32,801 nt of DNA from Patescibacteria group bacterium. Its GTDB lineage: Bacteria; Patescibacteriota; CPR2; UBA1875; CAIMLA01. Positions within the stretch are counted from its first letter, which is position 1. Every line of letters starts with the position of its first letter. Below are positions 8,286 through 16,374 of the stretch, one piece after another. Both the position numbers and the translations under genes were made by a program. Where the stretch lies: positions 1 through 32,801 of the forward strand of contig JAQUMB010000009.1 in assembly GCA_028718325.1 (NCBI GenBank), in the 5' to 3' direction. The notes under the pieces were generated by a model. The model did not search any database, was not told where the DNA came from, and saw only the letters and a list, made by a program, of their open reading frames with translations.

Positions 8286-9560
8286 ATGAAATACGACTAT
8301 TGTCTTTACTCACGAAAATCGACTGAATCTGACGAGAAACAAGCCTTGAGTATAGATTCGCAAATAAAAGAAATGCTTGCGATTGCAGAAAGGGATGAGC
8401 TTAATGTGATTGAAATAAAAAGGGAATCTCATTCTGCAAAGGATTCCGGGGAAAGACCAGTTTTTAATGAGCTTATTAGAGAATTAAAAGCTGACCGGTT
8501 TCAAGGAATATTAACTTGGCAGACAGATAGATTAAGTAGAAATGCCGGCGATTTAGGGATAATGGTTGATCTTATTGATCAAAAGCACCTTTGTGAGATC
8601 AGAACTTACAATCAAGTTTTTACCAACTCTCCTAACGATAAGTTTTTATTAATGATTTTAGGATCTCAAGCTAAGTTAGAAAATGACAACAAAGCCATAA
8701 ACGTTAAGCGGGGCATGAAAACAAAATGCGAAATGGGAATAAGGCCTTGTCCAACCCCTTTAGGATATTTGAATGATCCGATTCATGCTAAAGGATTGAA
8801 GGTAATAACGCTTGATCCTGAACGAGCCACAATTATTAAAGAAATATTTCAAAAATCAGCAAATGGGGTATCTGGTCGTTCTATTTTAGACTGGCTCGAA
8901 TCGATTGGATTTAAATCGAGGACAGGTAAAAACCTAGCGCTAAGTACTTTATATGACATGCTATCAAATCCTTATTACTATGGTGAATTTGAATGGCCTA
9001 GGAAAAGTGGTAATTGGTATAGGGTAAACCACGAATCGATTATTACGAAAGACGTGTTTGATAAAATCCAAGAACGCTTTAAGACAATGCCAAAAGGTAG
9101 GTATGGATCAAAAGAGTTTAACTACACCAATACTCTAAAATGTGGTGAATGTGGATCTGGGATTATAGCCCAAGAGAAATTTAAAAATTTAGCTAATGGC
9201 ACAAGAAAAAGATATGTTTATTACACTTGCTCCAGATATACCAACAGACATTGTTCTCAACAACCAATAAATGAAGATGAAATAACAAAACAGCTACTTA
9301 AGCTAATAGATAAGATTGATTTAGATAAATTCAATCTGAGAAAAGAATATGAATACGAAGTGAAAAGATATCACAAATATTCGGAAGAACTAGATAACGA
9401 ACAAGAGAAAATCATAAAGAAGCAAATTAGCATTAGGTCGCACATGAAATACGTATTAAATAATGGAACGATTGAAGAAAAAAAACGACTGCTTAATAAC
9501 TTAGGTTCCCAATTGATACTTATTGATAGGAAAATAAAGCTCAATAACAGCTCAAAGTAG
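8286..9560 (+). CDS. Large serine recombinase
   Basis: This 424-residue site-specific recombinase starts at ATG 8286 (a TTG at 8268 would add six residues). The resolvase domain begins with YDYCLYSRKSTESDE, where Tyr8, Arg10 and the nucleophile Ser12 follow the Y-x-R-x-S pattern. The LTWQTDRLSRN helix carries the conserved Asp-Arg-x-x-Arg. A recombinase domain follows (about 155-260), then a zinc ribbon with CGECG and later YTCSR and a further Cys, and a charged coiled-coil tail (about 340-410). Such enzymes integrate and excise phage-like or conjugative elements. It lies divergent from the DGR target, so it may have carried or mobilised the cassette, but I could not find paired attachment sites. 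Confidence 0.93.
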   Translation: MKYDYCLYSRKSTESDEKQALSIDSQIKEMLAIAERDELNVIEIKRESHSAKDSGERPVFNELIRELKADRFQGILTWQTDRLSRNAGDLGIMVDLIDQKHLCEIRTYNQVFTNSPNDKFLLMILGSQAKLENDNKAINVKRGMKTKCEMGIRPCPTPLGYLNDPIHAKGLKVITLDPERATIIKEIFQKSANGVSGRSILDWLESIGFKSRTGKNLALSTLYDMLSNPYYYGEFEWPRKSGNWYRVNHESIITKDVFDKIQERFKTMPKGRYGSKEFNYTNTLKCGECGSGIIAQEKFKNLANGTRKRYVYYTCSRYTNRHCSQQPINEDEITKQLLKLIDKIDLDKFNLRKEYEYEVKRYHKYSEELDNEQEKIIKKQISIRSHMKYVLNNGTIEEKKRLLNNLGSQLILIDRKIKLNNSSK

Positions 9561-9577
9561 TGACCGCACCCATATTT

Positions 9578-10393
9578 TTATTCGGGGATTAGTTTTCCTA
9601 TCTTTTTTCTCGAAAGAATGAGCTTCTCACTGCTATTAAGATTTTCAATTACCACTTGGCTTTGTATTTTATTTGAATCAGGATTGTAAGTAATACAAAT
9701 CGCTCGATCTTGATATACTCTCACAACTACTGTGTTTACAGAGTCGTCTATCAGATAATATTTTTCTTGGTTTTTAGCTAATGATAAACCGACAATGCTA
9801 GCAAAAGAACCGAGTAAGAGAACTAACAATAACGTGATAAAAAACACGGGGGGCAACATTCTACCAACTCTGTTTACTAGAAGCCCTGCTCTTGTTTTAT
9901 TCTCGGCCTCTTCATCGGCTATGAATCGCTCTTTTATAGGCCCTTTTTTGGAGAATACAGCAATCGGCCAAACAACTTCGAGCAAAATTATAAACAAAAT
10001 AATTCCCAAACAATAAAGCCAGTTGGTACCCTGAAAACCATATGCCGAGAAGATGAGGACAATCAGAGCTATGAGGCCAATGTCTCTGATAAACTTCTCT
10101 CTTAATAAAGGTTGGCTTGGCAAGAACGATGTAGCAAAATTAAAAATCATAAAAGGAAGAAATAAAAACGTAATAATACTTCCGGCGGCAATTAATATAT
10201 TTTCAACTTTAATCTCGAGTAAATCTAATGATAAACCATAAAATCCAAGGTACCCAGATTCAAATTTGTAGGCAATCCAGTATGCTCCGGCTGTTAGTAA
10301 AATTAAAAGTAAGGCATCTGAAAAAAGATTGCTATATTTTTTGGGTATCGCCTCACTTTCACGGTTTAATTCAGGAGTTTTTATTTGTTCCAT
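9578..10393 (-). CDS. Multi-pass membrane protein, unknown function
   Basis: I do not recognise this 271-residue protein. It has a polar N-terminus of about 25 residues, then five probable transmembrane helices (about residues 26-46, 65-90, 103-120, 125-147, 178-204). A C-terminal soluble part of about 65 residues follows, containing YYLIDDSVNTVVVRVY and ending in a basic ILSRKKIGKLIPE. The gene stands alone between the serine recombinase (convergent, 17 bases away) and tRNA-Asp. The start is ATG at 10393. No catalytic motif is evident. Confidence 0.65.
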   Translation of the reverse strand: MEQIKTPELNRESEAIPKKYSNLFSDALLLILLTAGAYWIAYKFESGYLGFYGLSLDLLEIKVENILIAAGSIITFLFLPFMIFNFATSFLPSQPLLREKFIRDIGLIALIVLIFSAYGFQGTNWLYCLGIILFIILLEVVWPIAVFSKKGPIKERFIADEEAENKTRAGLLVNRVGRMLPPVFFITLLLVLLLGSFASIVGLSLAKNQEKYYLIDDSVNTVVVRVYQDRAICITYNPDSNKIQSQVVIENLNSSEKLILSRKKIGKLIPE

Positions 10394-10504
10394 AGGAAAA
10401 TATTATCATATTCCTGGAGGAAGGTTAATGGCATTCGACAATATCCTTAGTAAAAAACGTATAGGTCAATTAACGGTTCCTGTTCGGTTAGGGTTTTAAC
10501 AAAA

Positions 10505-10538
10505 GAGACCAAATTTTTGCAAATTTGGTCTCTTTTTT
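10505..10538. terminator. Rho-independent terminator after tRNA-Asp
   Basis: A perfect 12-base stem, GAGACCAAATTT (10505-10516) with AAATTTGGTCTC (10521-10532), has a four-base loop. On the plus strand it is followed by six T. On the minus strand it is followed by TTTTGTT and lies 34 bases past the CCA end of tRNA-Asp. It probably ends the tRNA transcript and may work in both directions. Confidence 0.8.
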
Positions 10539-10571
10539 ACGTTTGGAACTTTGGTTCCAGATAGCACAACT

Positions 10572-10648
10572 TGGCGACCCGGAGCGGACTCGAACCGCCG
10601 ACCTCCACAGTGACAGTGTGGCGTTCTAACCAACTGAACTACCGGGCC
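10572..10648 (-). tRNA. tRNA-Asp (GTC)
   Basis: A full cloverleaf can be drawn on the minus strand. The acceptor GGCCCGG pairs with CCGGGTC (one G-U), and the D stem is GTTC/GAAC. The anticodon stem CCACA/TGTGG encloses the loop CTGTCAC with anticodon GTC. The T arm contains GGTTCGAGTCC. The discriminator is G and the CCA end is encoded. Its 5' half is partly duplicated at 10905-10968, beyond the GIY-YIG gene. Confidence 0.95.
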
Positions 10649-10656
10649 ATAATTTG

Positions 10657-10905
10657 CTAATAATTTTCTTTTATCAACTTAACTAATTTTTTACCGACGC
10701 CACTTTTGAGAAATTTTTCTCGTGCTCGCGCATCTTTGTCACAGTGATACGCTTCATAATAGATTAGTTCGAATGGACCATTCTCGGTTGTCCATTTATT
10801 CGAGCCAATATTATGCTGGCTAAGTCTAACCTCTACTTGTTTTGAGGTGAAGCCAACATAAGTTTTTTTGTTTTTGTTACTTCTCAATATGTATACATGA
10901 TACAT
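10657..10905 (-). CDS. GIY-YIG domain endonuclease-like protein
   Basis: This 82-residue protein consists of a single GIY-YIG domain: MYHVYILRS (the GIY strand), KTYVGFTS (in place of YIG), the arginine in VRLSQHN, and a C-terminal helix with a glutamate in AREKFLKSG. This UvrC/YhbQ-like group has one nuclease domain. Members may be stand-alone repair nucleases or homing-type genes. It ends only 8 bases from the 5' end of tRNA-Asp. Its ATG (10905-10903) touches a 13-base copy of internal tRNA-Asp sequence, so it is bracketed by the tRNA and a broken copy of it. Confidence 0.85.
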   Translation of the reverse strand: MYHVYILRSNKNKKTYVGFTSKQVEVRLSQHNIGSNKWTTENGPFELIYYEAYHCDKDARAREKFLKSGVGKKLVKLIKENY

Positions 10906-10968
10906 GGCGTTCTAACCTCAGCCATAGGCTGATCGTCCTCTGGACGAAACTATCCAACTACCGGGCCA
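10905..10968 (-). pseudogene. Broken 5'-half copy of tRNA-Asp with two hairpins in its D-loop
   Basis: Two 13-base blocks are identical to tRNA-Asp: 10905-10917 equals 10619-10631, and 10956-10968 equals 10637-10649. In the intact tRNA five bases separate them. Here 38 bases do, made of two adjacent 15-base palindromes (TCAGCC/GGCTGA at 10918-10932 and TCGTCC/GGACGA at 10933-10947, each with a 3-base loop) and eight more bases. There is no 3' half, so it is not a functional tRNA. Confidence 0.75.
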
Positions 10969-11212
10969 CGAGCGAAAACACTGTTTTCGCGAGTAAAATT
11001 AGATCCTCACCCGCCAGAGGCGGGCAGGCTGTCATCCGACTGCCGTAAACTCCTCAGGATGACGAGAGGTATATATGACGATGAGAGCATTGCGCTGTCA
11101 CCGCTTATAATAGGCAAATTATAGCAAAAAACAGCCTTGGCGTCAAGTCAAAAAGAAGAGAGAGGACCCGGGTCCTCTCTCTAATATGAAAACTTTTGTT
11201 TTAACTATTTTA
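10906..11212. repeat. Gene-free palindrome cluster
   Basis: No gene is seen here. Besides the two D-loop palindromes there are GCGAAAACA/TGTTTTCGC (10972-10990, one-base centre), CCCGCC/GGCGGG (10010 bases further along the window, at 11010-11024, loop AGA), GTCATCC (11031-11037) with GGATGAC (11057-11063), and the terminator at 11157-11182. Several share a 6-base stem with 3-base loop design, like short intergenic palindromic elements. Confidence 0.65.
11157..11182 (-). terminator. Terminator of the PrsA-like gene
   Basis: A perfect 26-base palindrome (AGAGAGAGGACCC and its complement) lies 30 bases past the stop codon of the foldase gene. It is followed on the minus strand by TCTTTTT, the pattern of a Rho-independent terminator. 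Confidence 0.8.
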
Positions 11213-12271
11213 TCAGATTTTTATCAAATAATGAACTTTTGCTTTTGAAACTGCGTCGTCAAGCCAAGTCTGGAAATCTTTTGTCTTGATCAGGATGTGA
11301 TAGGCATGAATCTGGTCGCCTTTGACTTCTGTAACCTTGATAATATGATAGCCGTAAACGGTTTTTACCAGACCGCTTACCTCGCCTGGCTTCAGGGCAA
11401 AGGCTGCCGTCTCGAATTCAGGAACCATCTTTCCTTTGCCGAAGAAACCTAGATCGCCACCGCTTGCGGCTGTCGTATCCTGGCTGTATTGCTTGGCCAA
11501 TGCTTGGAAATCTTCCCCGGCTTTGACTTTTGCCAACACTTCTTCAGCTTTTTTCTTCGCATCCTGGTTGATGCTTGGATCTGATGCGAACTTTTCTGTC
11601 ACCTTCTGACGAAGCAATCGAGCCTTATAGATCTCATTCTTAAATTCGACAGTAGTCAAACCATAATACTTATTCAGCACCTCGGCGAAACTTTTGTCTC
11701 CACCGTTGCTTTTAATTAGCTGAGAATAAGAATCATTCACTTCTTTGTCAGACAGATTGACTTTTAGATCACTTGCTTCCTTTTTTATCAAGACATCTTC
11801 GATCAGGCGAGTCATGGTATCTTTTTTGATTTGAGTCAAAATCTTTTTACCTTCTGCCGATTTGAAGTCTACTTTTTTGAATTCTGACTGATATTTTTTG
11901 ATTATATTCACATTGCTCAGGTAGTCATGCTCCCAGATAATCGCTCCATTAGTCGTGGCAGCAGGATATGGAATAAACCTAGTTACGTTGTAAACATAAC
12001 TATTTTCCCAATTTAGGGCATAGATCCCGATCCCGGTGATACCTAGCCACAAAATAATCGTGGCAATCACGCCTATAATTATTAATTGTTTGTTATTTTT
12101 GATACGAAAAAGACCAAAAAGTTTTCTCTCTTTAGCTTTCTTGTCCGGGGTCCCGACATCAGTTGTCGGAGCTTTTGATTCTTGAGGTTCCTCTTTGGTT
12201 GTTTTTTTTTCTACTTTTTTTGAGTCCGAATTATTTGATTTATCTGATTTTTTGGGGGCAAAAAACTTCAC
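11213..12271 (-). CDS. PrsA/SurA-like peptidyl-prolyl isomerase, membrane-anchored
   Basis: This 352-residue extracytoplasmic foldase has a Lys/Glu-rich cytoplasmic head (about 1-65), one transmembrane helix (about 66-88), a SurA-N-like helical chaperone region (about 95-225) and a parvulin PPIase domain (about 230-330). The parvulin part shows ASGGDLGFFGKGKMVPEFE, FALKPGEVSGLVKTVYGYHI and IKVTEV, the conserved core. Such proteins help exported proteins fold at the membrane surface, and this genome region encodes many exported proteins. The start is GTG at 12271 with AAAGGAG five bases ahead. A strong terminator follows the gene. Confidence 0.9.
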   Translation of the reverse strand: MKFFAPKKSDKSNNSDSKKVEKKTTKEEPQESKAPTTDVGTPDKKAKERKLFGLFRIKNNKQLIIIGVIATIILWLGITGIGIYALNWENSYVYNVTRFIPYPAATTNGAIIWEHDYLSNVNIIKKYQSEFKKVDFKSAEGKKILTQIKKDTMTRLIEDVLIKKEASDLKVNLSDKEVNDSYSQLIKSNGGDKSFAEVLNKYYGLTTVEFKNEIYKARLLRQKVTEKFASDPSINQDAKKKAEEVLAKVKAGEDFQALAKQYSQDTTAASGGDLGFFGKGKMVPEFETAAFALKPGEVSGLVKTVYGYHIIKVTEVKGDQIHAYHILIKTKDFQTWLDDAVSKAKVHYLIKI

Positions 12272-12492
12272 ACCACTCCTTTAGCTTACTTGATATTAAT
12301 AATGATACTGATAAATCAAAAAATGTACAAGTTATTTTTATAACCCGAAAAGTTAGCATTTTTGAAGCATAAGATGCTGAGAAGCCTGCATAGCCTTGAG
12401 TTCTCGCTACACTCGAACGATATTCTTCGAAAGAAATGAGAAGTTTAACAATTTTAAGCGTAGCAGTTCTTTGCTTTGCTTCGAACGGTAAA

Positions 12493-13038
12493 TTATCTTT
12501 TTTGGTTTTTGTTGATAAAATCAATCAATTCCTGGGCAGACATTTCTTTATTATTTTTCTTATGCGTGACGTCGGCTAGATTTTTTATCATTTCTTGTAT
12601 CTCATCCGGATCAGAGAGATCGGTCAGCTCGATATTTAGTCCTGTGCTCGTTCGCACCGTGACTGTGCCAAATTTGAAAATAGTGGCGAAAACACCGCGA
12701 ATCGAATAGGTGACATCATCGATTTTTGCTAGATCTGTTTCGACAAATTCCCTAGTAAAGAGACTTTTTTGATTCACGCATATAATCCTGATATTTGTGA
12801 TGATGTAAACGTCATAAAACCAGATCAGAAAATAATAAAAAGCATAGATAAGAGCCAGCAAAAGAACAATCAATGAAGCCGAGGCAATAATGTTGTTTGT
12901 CGCAAAAAAGACAAAGCCTAAAACTGCTATCGACGCCATAATTAGTGTGATAAAAATATTTTTCCCGAATTTGTTGGGGTTTTTGCGAAGAGTCAGGAGA
13001 ACTTGTTCTCCTTCTTTTGGGGTTATGACACTTGGCAT
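12493..13038 (-). CDS. Bacterial PH-domain membrane protein
   Basis: This 181-residue protein has two adjacent transmembrane helices (about residues 28-46 and 52-74). A bacterial PH-like domain of the YdbS/YdbT type follows (about 76-150), with VYIITNIRIICVNQKSLFTRE and FGTVTVRTSTG. The polar tail contains HKKNNKEMSAQELIDFINKN. The family is membrane-associated; its biochemical role is poorly known. It starts 19 bases after the SurA-like/PKD gene and probably shares its transcript. Confidence 0.8.
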   Translation of the reverse strand: MPSVITPKEGEQVLLTLRKNPNKFGKNIFITLIMASIAVLGFVFFATNNIIASASLIVLLLALIYAFYYFLIWFYDVYIITNIRIICVNQKSLFTREFVETDLAKIDDVTYSIRGVFATIFKFGTVTVRTSTGLNIELTDLSDPDEIQEMIKNLADVTHKKNNKEMSAQELIDFINKNQKR

Positions 13039-13057
13039 TTTATAAATCCATTAAATG

Positions 13058-15124
13058 TTATTTATCTGCCGGACCAGCGACGGTAAGAGAAACACTCTTT
13101 GTGCCGCAATACAGCCATCCTGCATAAATCGGTGTTTTCTTTTTCAGATGAAGGCCAAAAAGAACGTTGTCTAGCGTATTTGCTACACTCTCGATATATT
13201 TATAGCCGCTTGAGGATGCTGTATATCGACCACTGGCCGGATATTGATGCTTTATCTGTGCCGTAGTTTCTTGTTCTACTATCCCCGAATTGTCTCCGAA
13301 ATCCCAAGCATATTTGCCGATATTTTCACCTTTGCCAGTCAGGGTTACACTCAAAGGATCGGCTGAACTACCAGGTAGTTTGCTCGCGGATGACATTTTG
13401 CAATCTGCTTGTCCTGATTGTTTGCCAGATAAGGCATAGAAGGTCATCGAGGAAGTCCAGTCACTCTCCACCCCTTTTTGATCTATAGCTTTGACTTGCC
13501 ATTCATATTTTTTGCCTTGGTTTAGGTTCGAGACACTGTACTCTCTGTTTACACGATTATCACCAAAGAAACGAGGAGTCCAGTCTGATTCTTGCCAAAT
13601 TTTTTCATTGATCATGCGGTAACGGAATTTCAGTTTAGTTTGGGTCTCAAGTTCTGTATTGGTAACCTGGGCGACCAAGCCAACTCCTTCTGGCTGAACC
13701 AAGGCATCATTTGATGGCCCGACCATTGCAATCATTGGGACAATCTGATATTTCGGCACCCAGAGAAATTCATTCATCGTCGTGACACCATTATTCTTCA
13801 ATCCGTTCAAAGTGGCCGTGTCATAGACTTCATTTCCTGTCTTAACTTCTTTCTCCGTGCTTTTGTCTTTTCTCAACCATTGCCAATAGCCATCTTTGGT
13901 AAAAGAATCGTCCGGAAAGTTCTCAGCAACAGACGGATCAATGTTGTTTATGAGTGCGATCATTGTCGGACTTTTGAGCTTGTCTTGGGTAACATAAAAG
14001 CCGTTTCCGAGAGGAAGGAAGTTATTGCCGGCCTTGACCTCCAAAGAATCTGTGACATATGCGCTTTCCTTGATAGCAGGCTTTAGGATGATTGGCTGCC
14101 TTACCCCGGTTTTGTCCAGATAGGTAAGCCTGATGTAGTAAGTGTTTTTGTCGAACCAGTTAGTCTGATCGGTATTGATCGAACTATCTAGCGTTGCTAG
14201 ATCGATATTCTTGTTTGTCTCGCTGCTTAGATAGCTTGCCTTGTAGGTTTTGTAGAGAGCCTTTTGGTATTCCGGTATAGTGTAGTACTTGTTTGAGGAG
14301 AAATCATTGATCTGAACCACTACCCATCGATTCATACTGCTAGCCGGGATCTTACTCAGAGTTTGTTTTGCGGCAAAAGCTTTCACTTTCGCCGTAGTTT
14401 TCTCAGTAGTACTACTCCCGGCTGAGTTTATGGCATTTATGGTGTCTTTTTTGAGCCCACTATCGCTAAAAATCCCCATATTGTTCTGAAAGTAATATTT
14501 ATCAAATGTCTCACTGATAACCGGATTATATTTACTCATCGCGGCAATCCCATATGCCGGATCAGCTTCTAATGCGGCCTTTGCCACAGCAAAAGTAGTC
14601 GTCCCATTATTCAAATCGTCTGCAATCTTTTTCGCGGCATCTTCTGTCTTTTTGGCATTAGCACTTTCCAAAATATTTAAAGCCAGATAATCGCCGTTCA
14701 CTGCCGTGACTTCTTTTTCCTGGACTTTTTGTTTTGTAAGTTCACATTTGATGTGATCCTGTGTAACTTGTTGCTGTTTGTCAGAATAGTCATTGTAAAC
14801 TTTCCCGATGACTGTTTTGATATTGGTATTTACTTCTTCTTCAGTCACGGCTATATTATTCTTTTCTCCTTCCAGGCTAGCAATTTGACAGTCGACCAAA
14901 TATTTGGTCGCTGCATCACGTTCTGCATTTGTCACCAAGGCTAGGTTTTTAAAGGCACTCAGCTCGGCATCGACTTCCGTTTTGGTAATTTTTTGTCCCC
15001 CGACTTTGGCAACCACTTTTGATTTTCCGGGTTGAAGAGCAATCACAATACCTATGGCTAAAATAACGATAAAGGCAAGCAAAAAGCCGCCTATCACAAG
15101 CAGTGTCTTTTTGTTTAGATTCAT
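13058..15124 (-). CDS. SurA-like/FnIII/PKD surface protein
   Basis: This 688-residue protein is anchored by an N-terminal helix (about 8-30). A SurA-N-like segment follows (AKVGGQKITKTEVDAEL), then a region laid out like a parvulin domain (AKKIADDLNNGTTTFAVAKA to NRWVVVQINDF) but without its conserved glycine-rich core, so isomerase activity is doubtful. Further on are an uncharacterised middle region, a fibronectin III-like domain (about 480-565) with KYEWQVKAID, and a PKD domain (about 585-640) with YAWDFGDNSG and HQYPASGRYTA. The start is ATG 15124 after GGAGG. An adhesive or scaffolding role is inferred from the domain mix. Confidence 0.78.
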   Translation of the reverse strand: MNLNKKTLLVIGGFLLAFIVILAIGIVIALQPGKSKVVAKVGGQKITKTEVDAELSAFKNLALVTNAERDAATKYLVDCQIASLEGEKNNIAVTEEEVNTNIKTVIGKVYNDYSDKQQQVTQDHIKCELTKQKVQEKEVTAVNGDYLALNILESANAKKTEDAAKKIADDLNNGTTTFAVAKAALEADPAYGIAAMSKYNPVISETFDKYYFQNNMGIFSDSGLKKDTINAINSAGSSTTEKTTAKVKAFAAKQTLSKIPASSMNRWVVVQINDFSSNKYYTIPEYQKALYKTYKASYLSSETNKNIDLATLDSSINTDQTNWFDKNTYYIRLTYLDKTGVRQPIILKPAIKESAYVTDSLEVKAGNNFLPLGNGFYVTQDKLKSPTMIALINNIDPSVAENFPDDSFTKDGYWQWLRKDKSTEKEVKTGNEVYDTATLNGLKNNGVTTMNEFLWVPKYQIVPMIAMVGPSNDALVQPEGVGLVAQVTNTELETQTKLKFRYRMINEKIWQESDWTPRFFGDNRVNREYSVSNLNQGKKYEWQVKAIDQKGVESDWTSSMTFYALSGKQSGQADCKMSSASKLPGSSADPLSVTLTGKGENIGKYAWDFGDNSGIVEQETTAQIKHQYPASGRYTASSSGYKYIESVANTLDNVLFGLHLKKKTPIYAGWLYCGTKSVSLTVAGPADK

Positions 15125-15198
15125 CTATCCTCCGTGTATTTTGTTTTATTGGGTCATGGAATACCAACAGACCCAAAAGTTTGTATTTTCTTTATCTA

Positions 15199-15227
15199 AT
15201 CGTAAAATTATTCTAACTTTATGTCAA
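15199..15227 (-). promoter_or_regulatory. Sigma70-type promoter for the SurA-like/PKD gene
   Basis: On the minus strand TTGACA (15227-15222) and TACGAT (15204-15199) are separated by 17 bases. They lie about 75 bases upstream of the ATG at 15124, which has GGAGG in front of it. Confidence 0.6.
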
Positions 15228-15288
15228 CGTCAATCCAGCACGATATCCATTAAATTTCGCCTTGTAGCGTAGTATTTTCTAGGATATC

Positions 15289-16374
15289 CTATTCTTCAGT
15301 TAGCCTAAATTTATATAGAGACAAAGCTAAGGCGACCACGATCCAACCGAGAACAATCGCCATATCTGCCGGGTTCTGAAGAGGCGAGGTCCCTTCGAGA
15401 GCAACTCCTCGCATCATTCGAAGCAACGGAGCAAGCGGCAAGAACTTCACAATGTTTGACAACCAGGTTGGTAAAGCATCAATGGGAAAGAAGATGCCGG
15501 CAAGAAACATCATAGGGATTGTTACTACCTGAGCCATCCCCTGAGCTGCATCTGTAGTTTTGGCAAAGGCTGCTATGACAAAACCGATTAGCTGGAATAA
15601 AATTCCGCCGATTAGAGCAAGACCGACAACCATAGACAGACTGCCATAGATATGCCCATCAAAGATTACTGTACCAACAGTCAGAATAAGTGCTATTTGG
15701 ATAAGATTTATCAGCAAACGTGAGAAAACTTCTGCCAGAACAAACTTCCAGGGTTTTAGAGGTGTTGAGACAATCCGTTTCAAGATTTTATCTTCTCGAT
15801 ACTTGCTTATGCCGACAGCAATCCCGATGATTGATCCGTTCATAAGCGCTAGGCCGAGAATTCCGACTAAAACAAAGTCAAAATAAGTGAACTGCTTGTT
15901 ATTATTTAGTTTTTCCGCATCGATAGTAAACTGGGGTTTAATATTATTTACCTTATAGGTATAACCGGTAATAAATTTGTCAATGTAGGTATTTAGGATG
16001 TTACTGGTCGATGCATTTGCCGGATCATAATAAATCTTGACTGCATTTGAAGGAGTCTGTGTCGTGCTTGCAAATGTCGGCGGAAAATAGACAACAGCTG
16101 ACAATTTACCGGCCTGTATCTGGTTTTTTGCCTCATCTAGGCTACCGTAGTTTTTAATGGTAAAAATATTTGAATCCTTCAACCCTTTGACGATGCTCTG
16201 AGAAGTTTGGTTGTTGCTGGTATCAATAATTGAAATCGAGCCTGAGATATTTCCGCCCTTGCCAAAAAACAAACCAAAAATAACGATAAAAATTATCGGA
16301 AAGAACAAGCTCCAAAACAAAGCCTGTTTGTTTCTCACCAACATCTTTAAGTCAGCACCTAATAATTTAAACAC
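15289..16374 (-). CDS. ABC-2 type transporter permease
   Basis: This 361-residue ABC-2 permease has one N-terminal helix (about 20-40), a large outside loop (about 42-165), then five C-terminal helices. The loop contains the YhgE/Pip-like segment LSAVVYFPPTFAS and a predicted extracytoplasmic helix-strand pattern. Conserved KYREDKILKRIVSTPLKPW lies just before helix 3, the usual coupling helix. It overlaps the ATPase gene by 8 bases. The family exports drugs, lipids, peptides or polysaccharides; the substrate here cannot be told. Confidence 0.9.
   Translation of the reverse strand: MFKLLGADLKMLVRNKQALFWSLFFPIIFIVIFGLFFGKGGNISGSISIIDTSNNQTSQSIVKGLKDSNIFTIKNYGSLDEAKNQIQAGKLSAVVYFPPTFASTTQTPSNAVKIYYDPANASTSNILNTYIDKFITGYTYKVNNIKPQFTIDAEKLNNNKQFTYFDFVLVGILGLALMNGSIIGIAVGISKYREDKILKRIVSTPLKPWKFVLAEVFSRLLINLIQIALILTVGTVIFDGHIYGSLSMVVGLALIGGILFQLIGFVIAAFAKTTDAAQGMAQVVTIPMMFLAGIFFPIDALPTWLSNIVKFLPLAPLLRMMRGVALEGTSPLQNPADMAIVLGWIVVALALSLYKFRLTEE

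Noticed and set aside
12240-12524. Minus-strand 94-codon open frame between the foldase and PH-domain genes
   Set aside because: It overlaps the ends of both flanking genes in another frame and has no ribosome-binding site or protein-like pattern. The 12272-12492 gap shows nothing else I can support.
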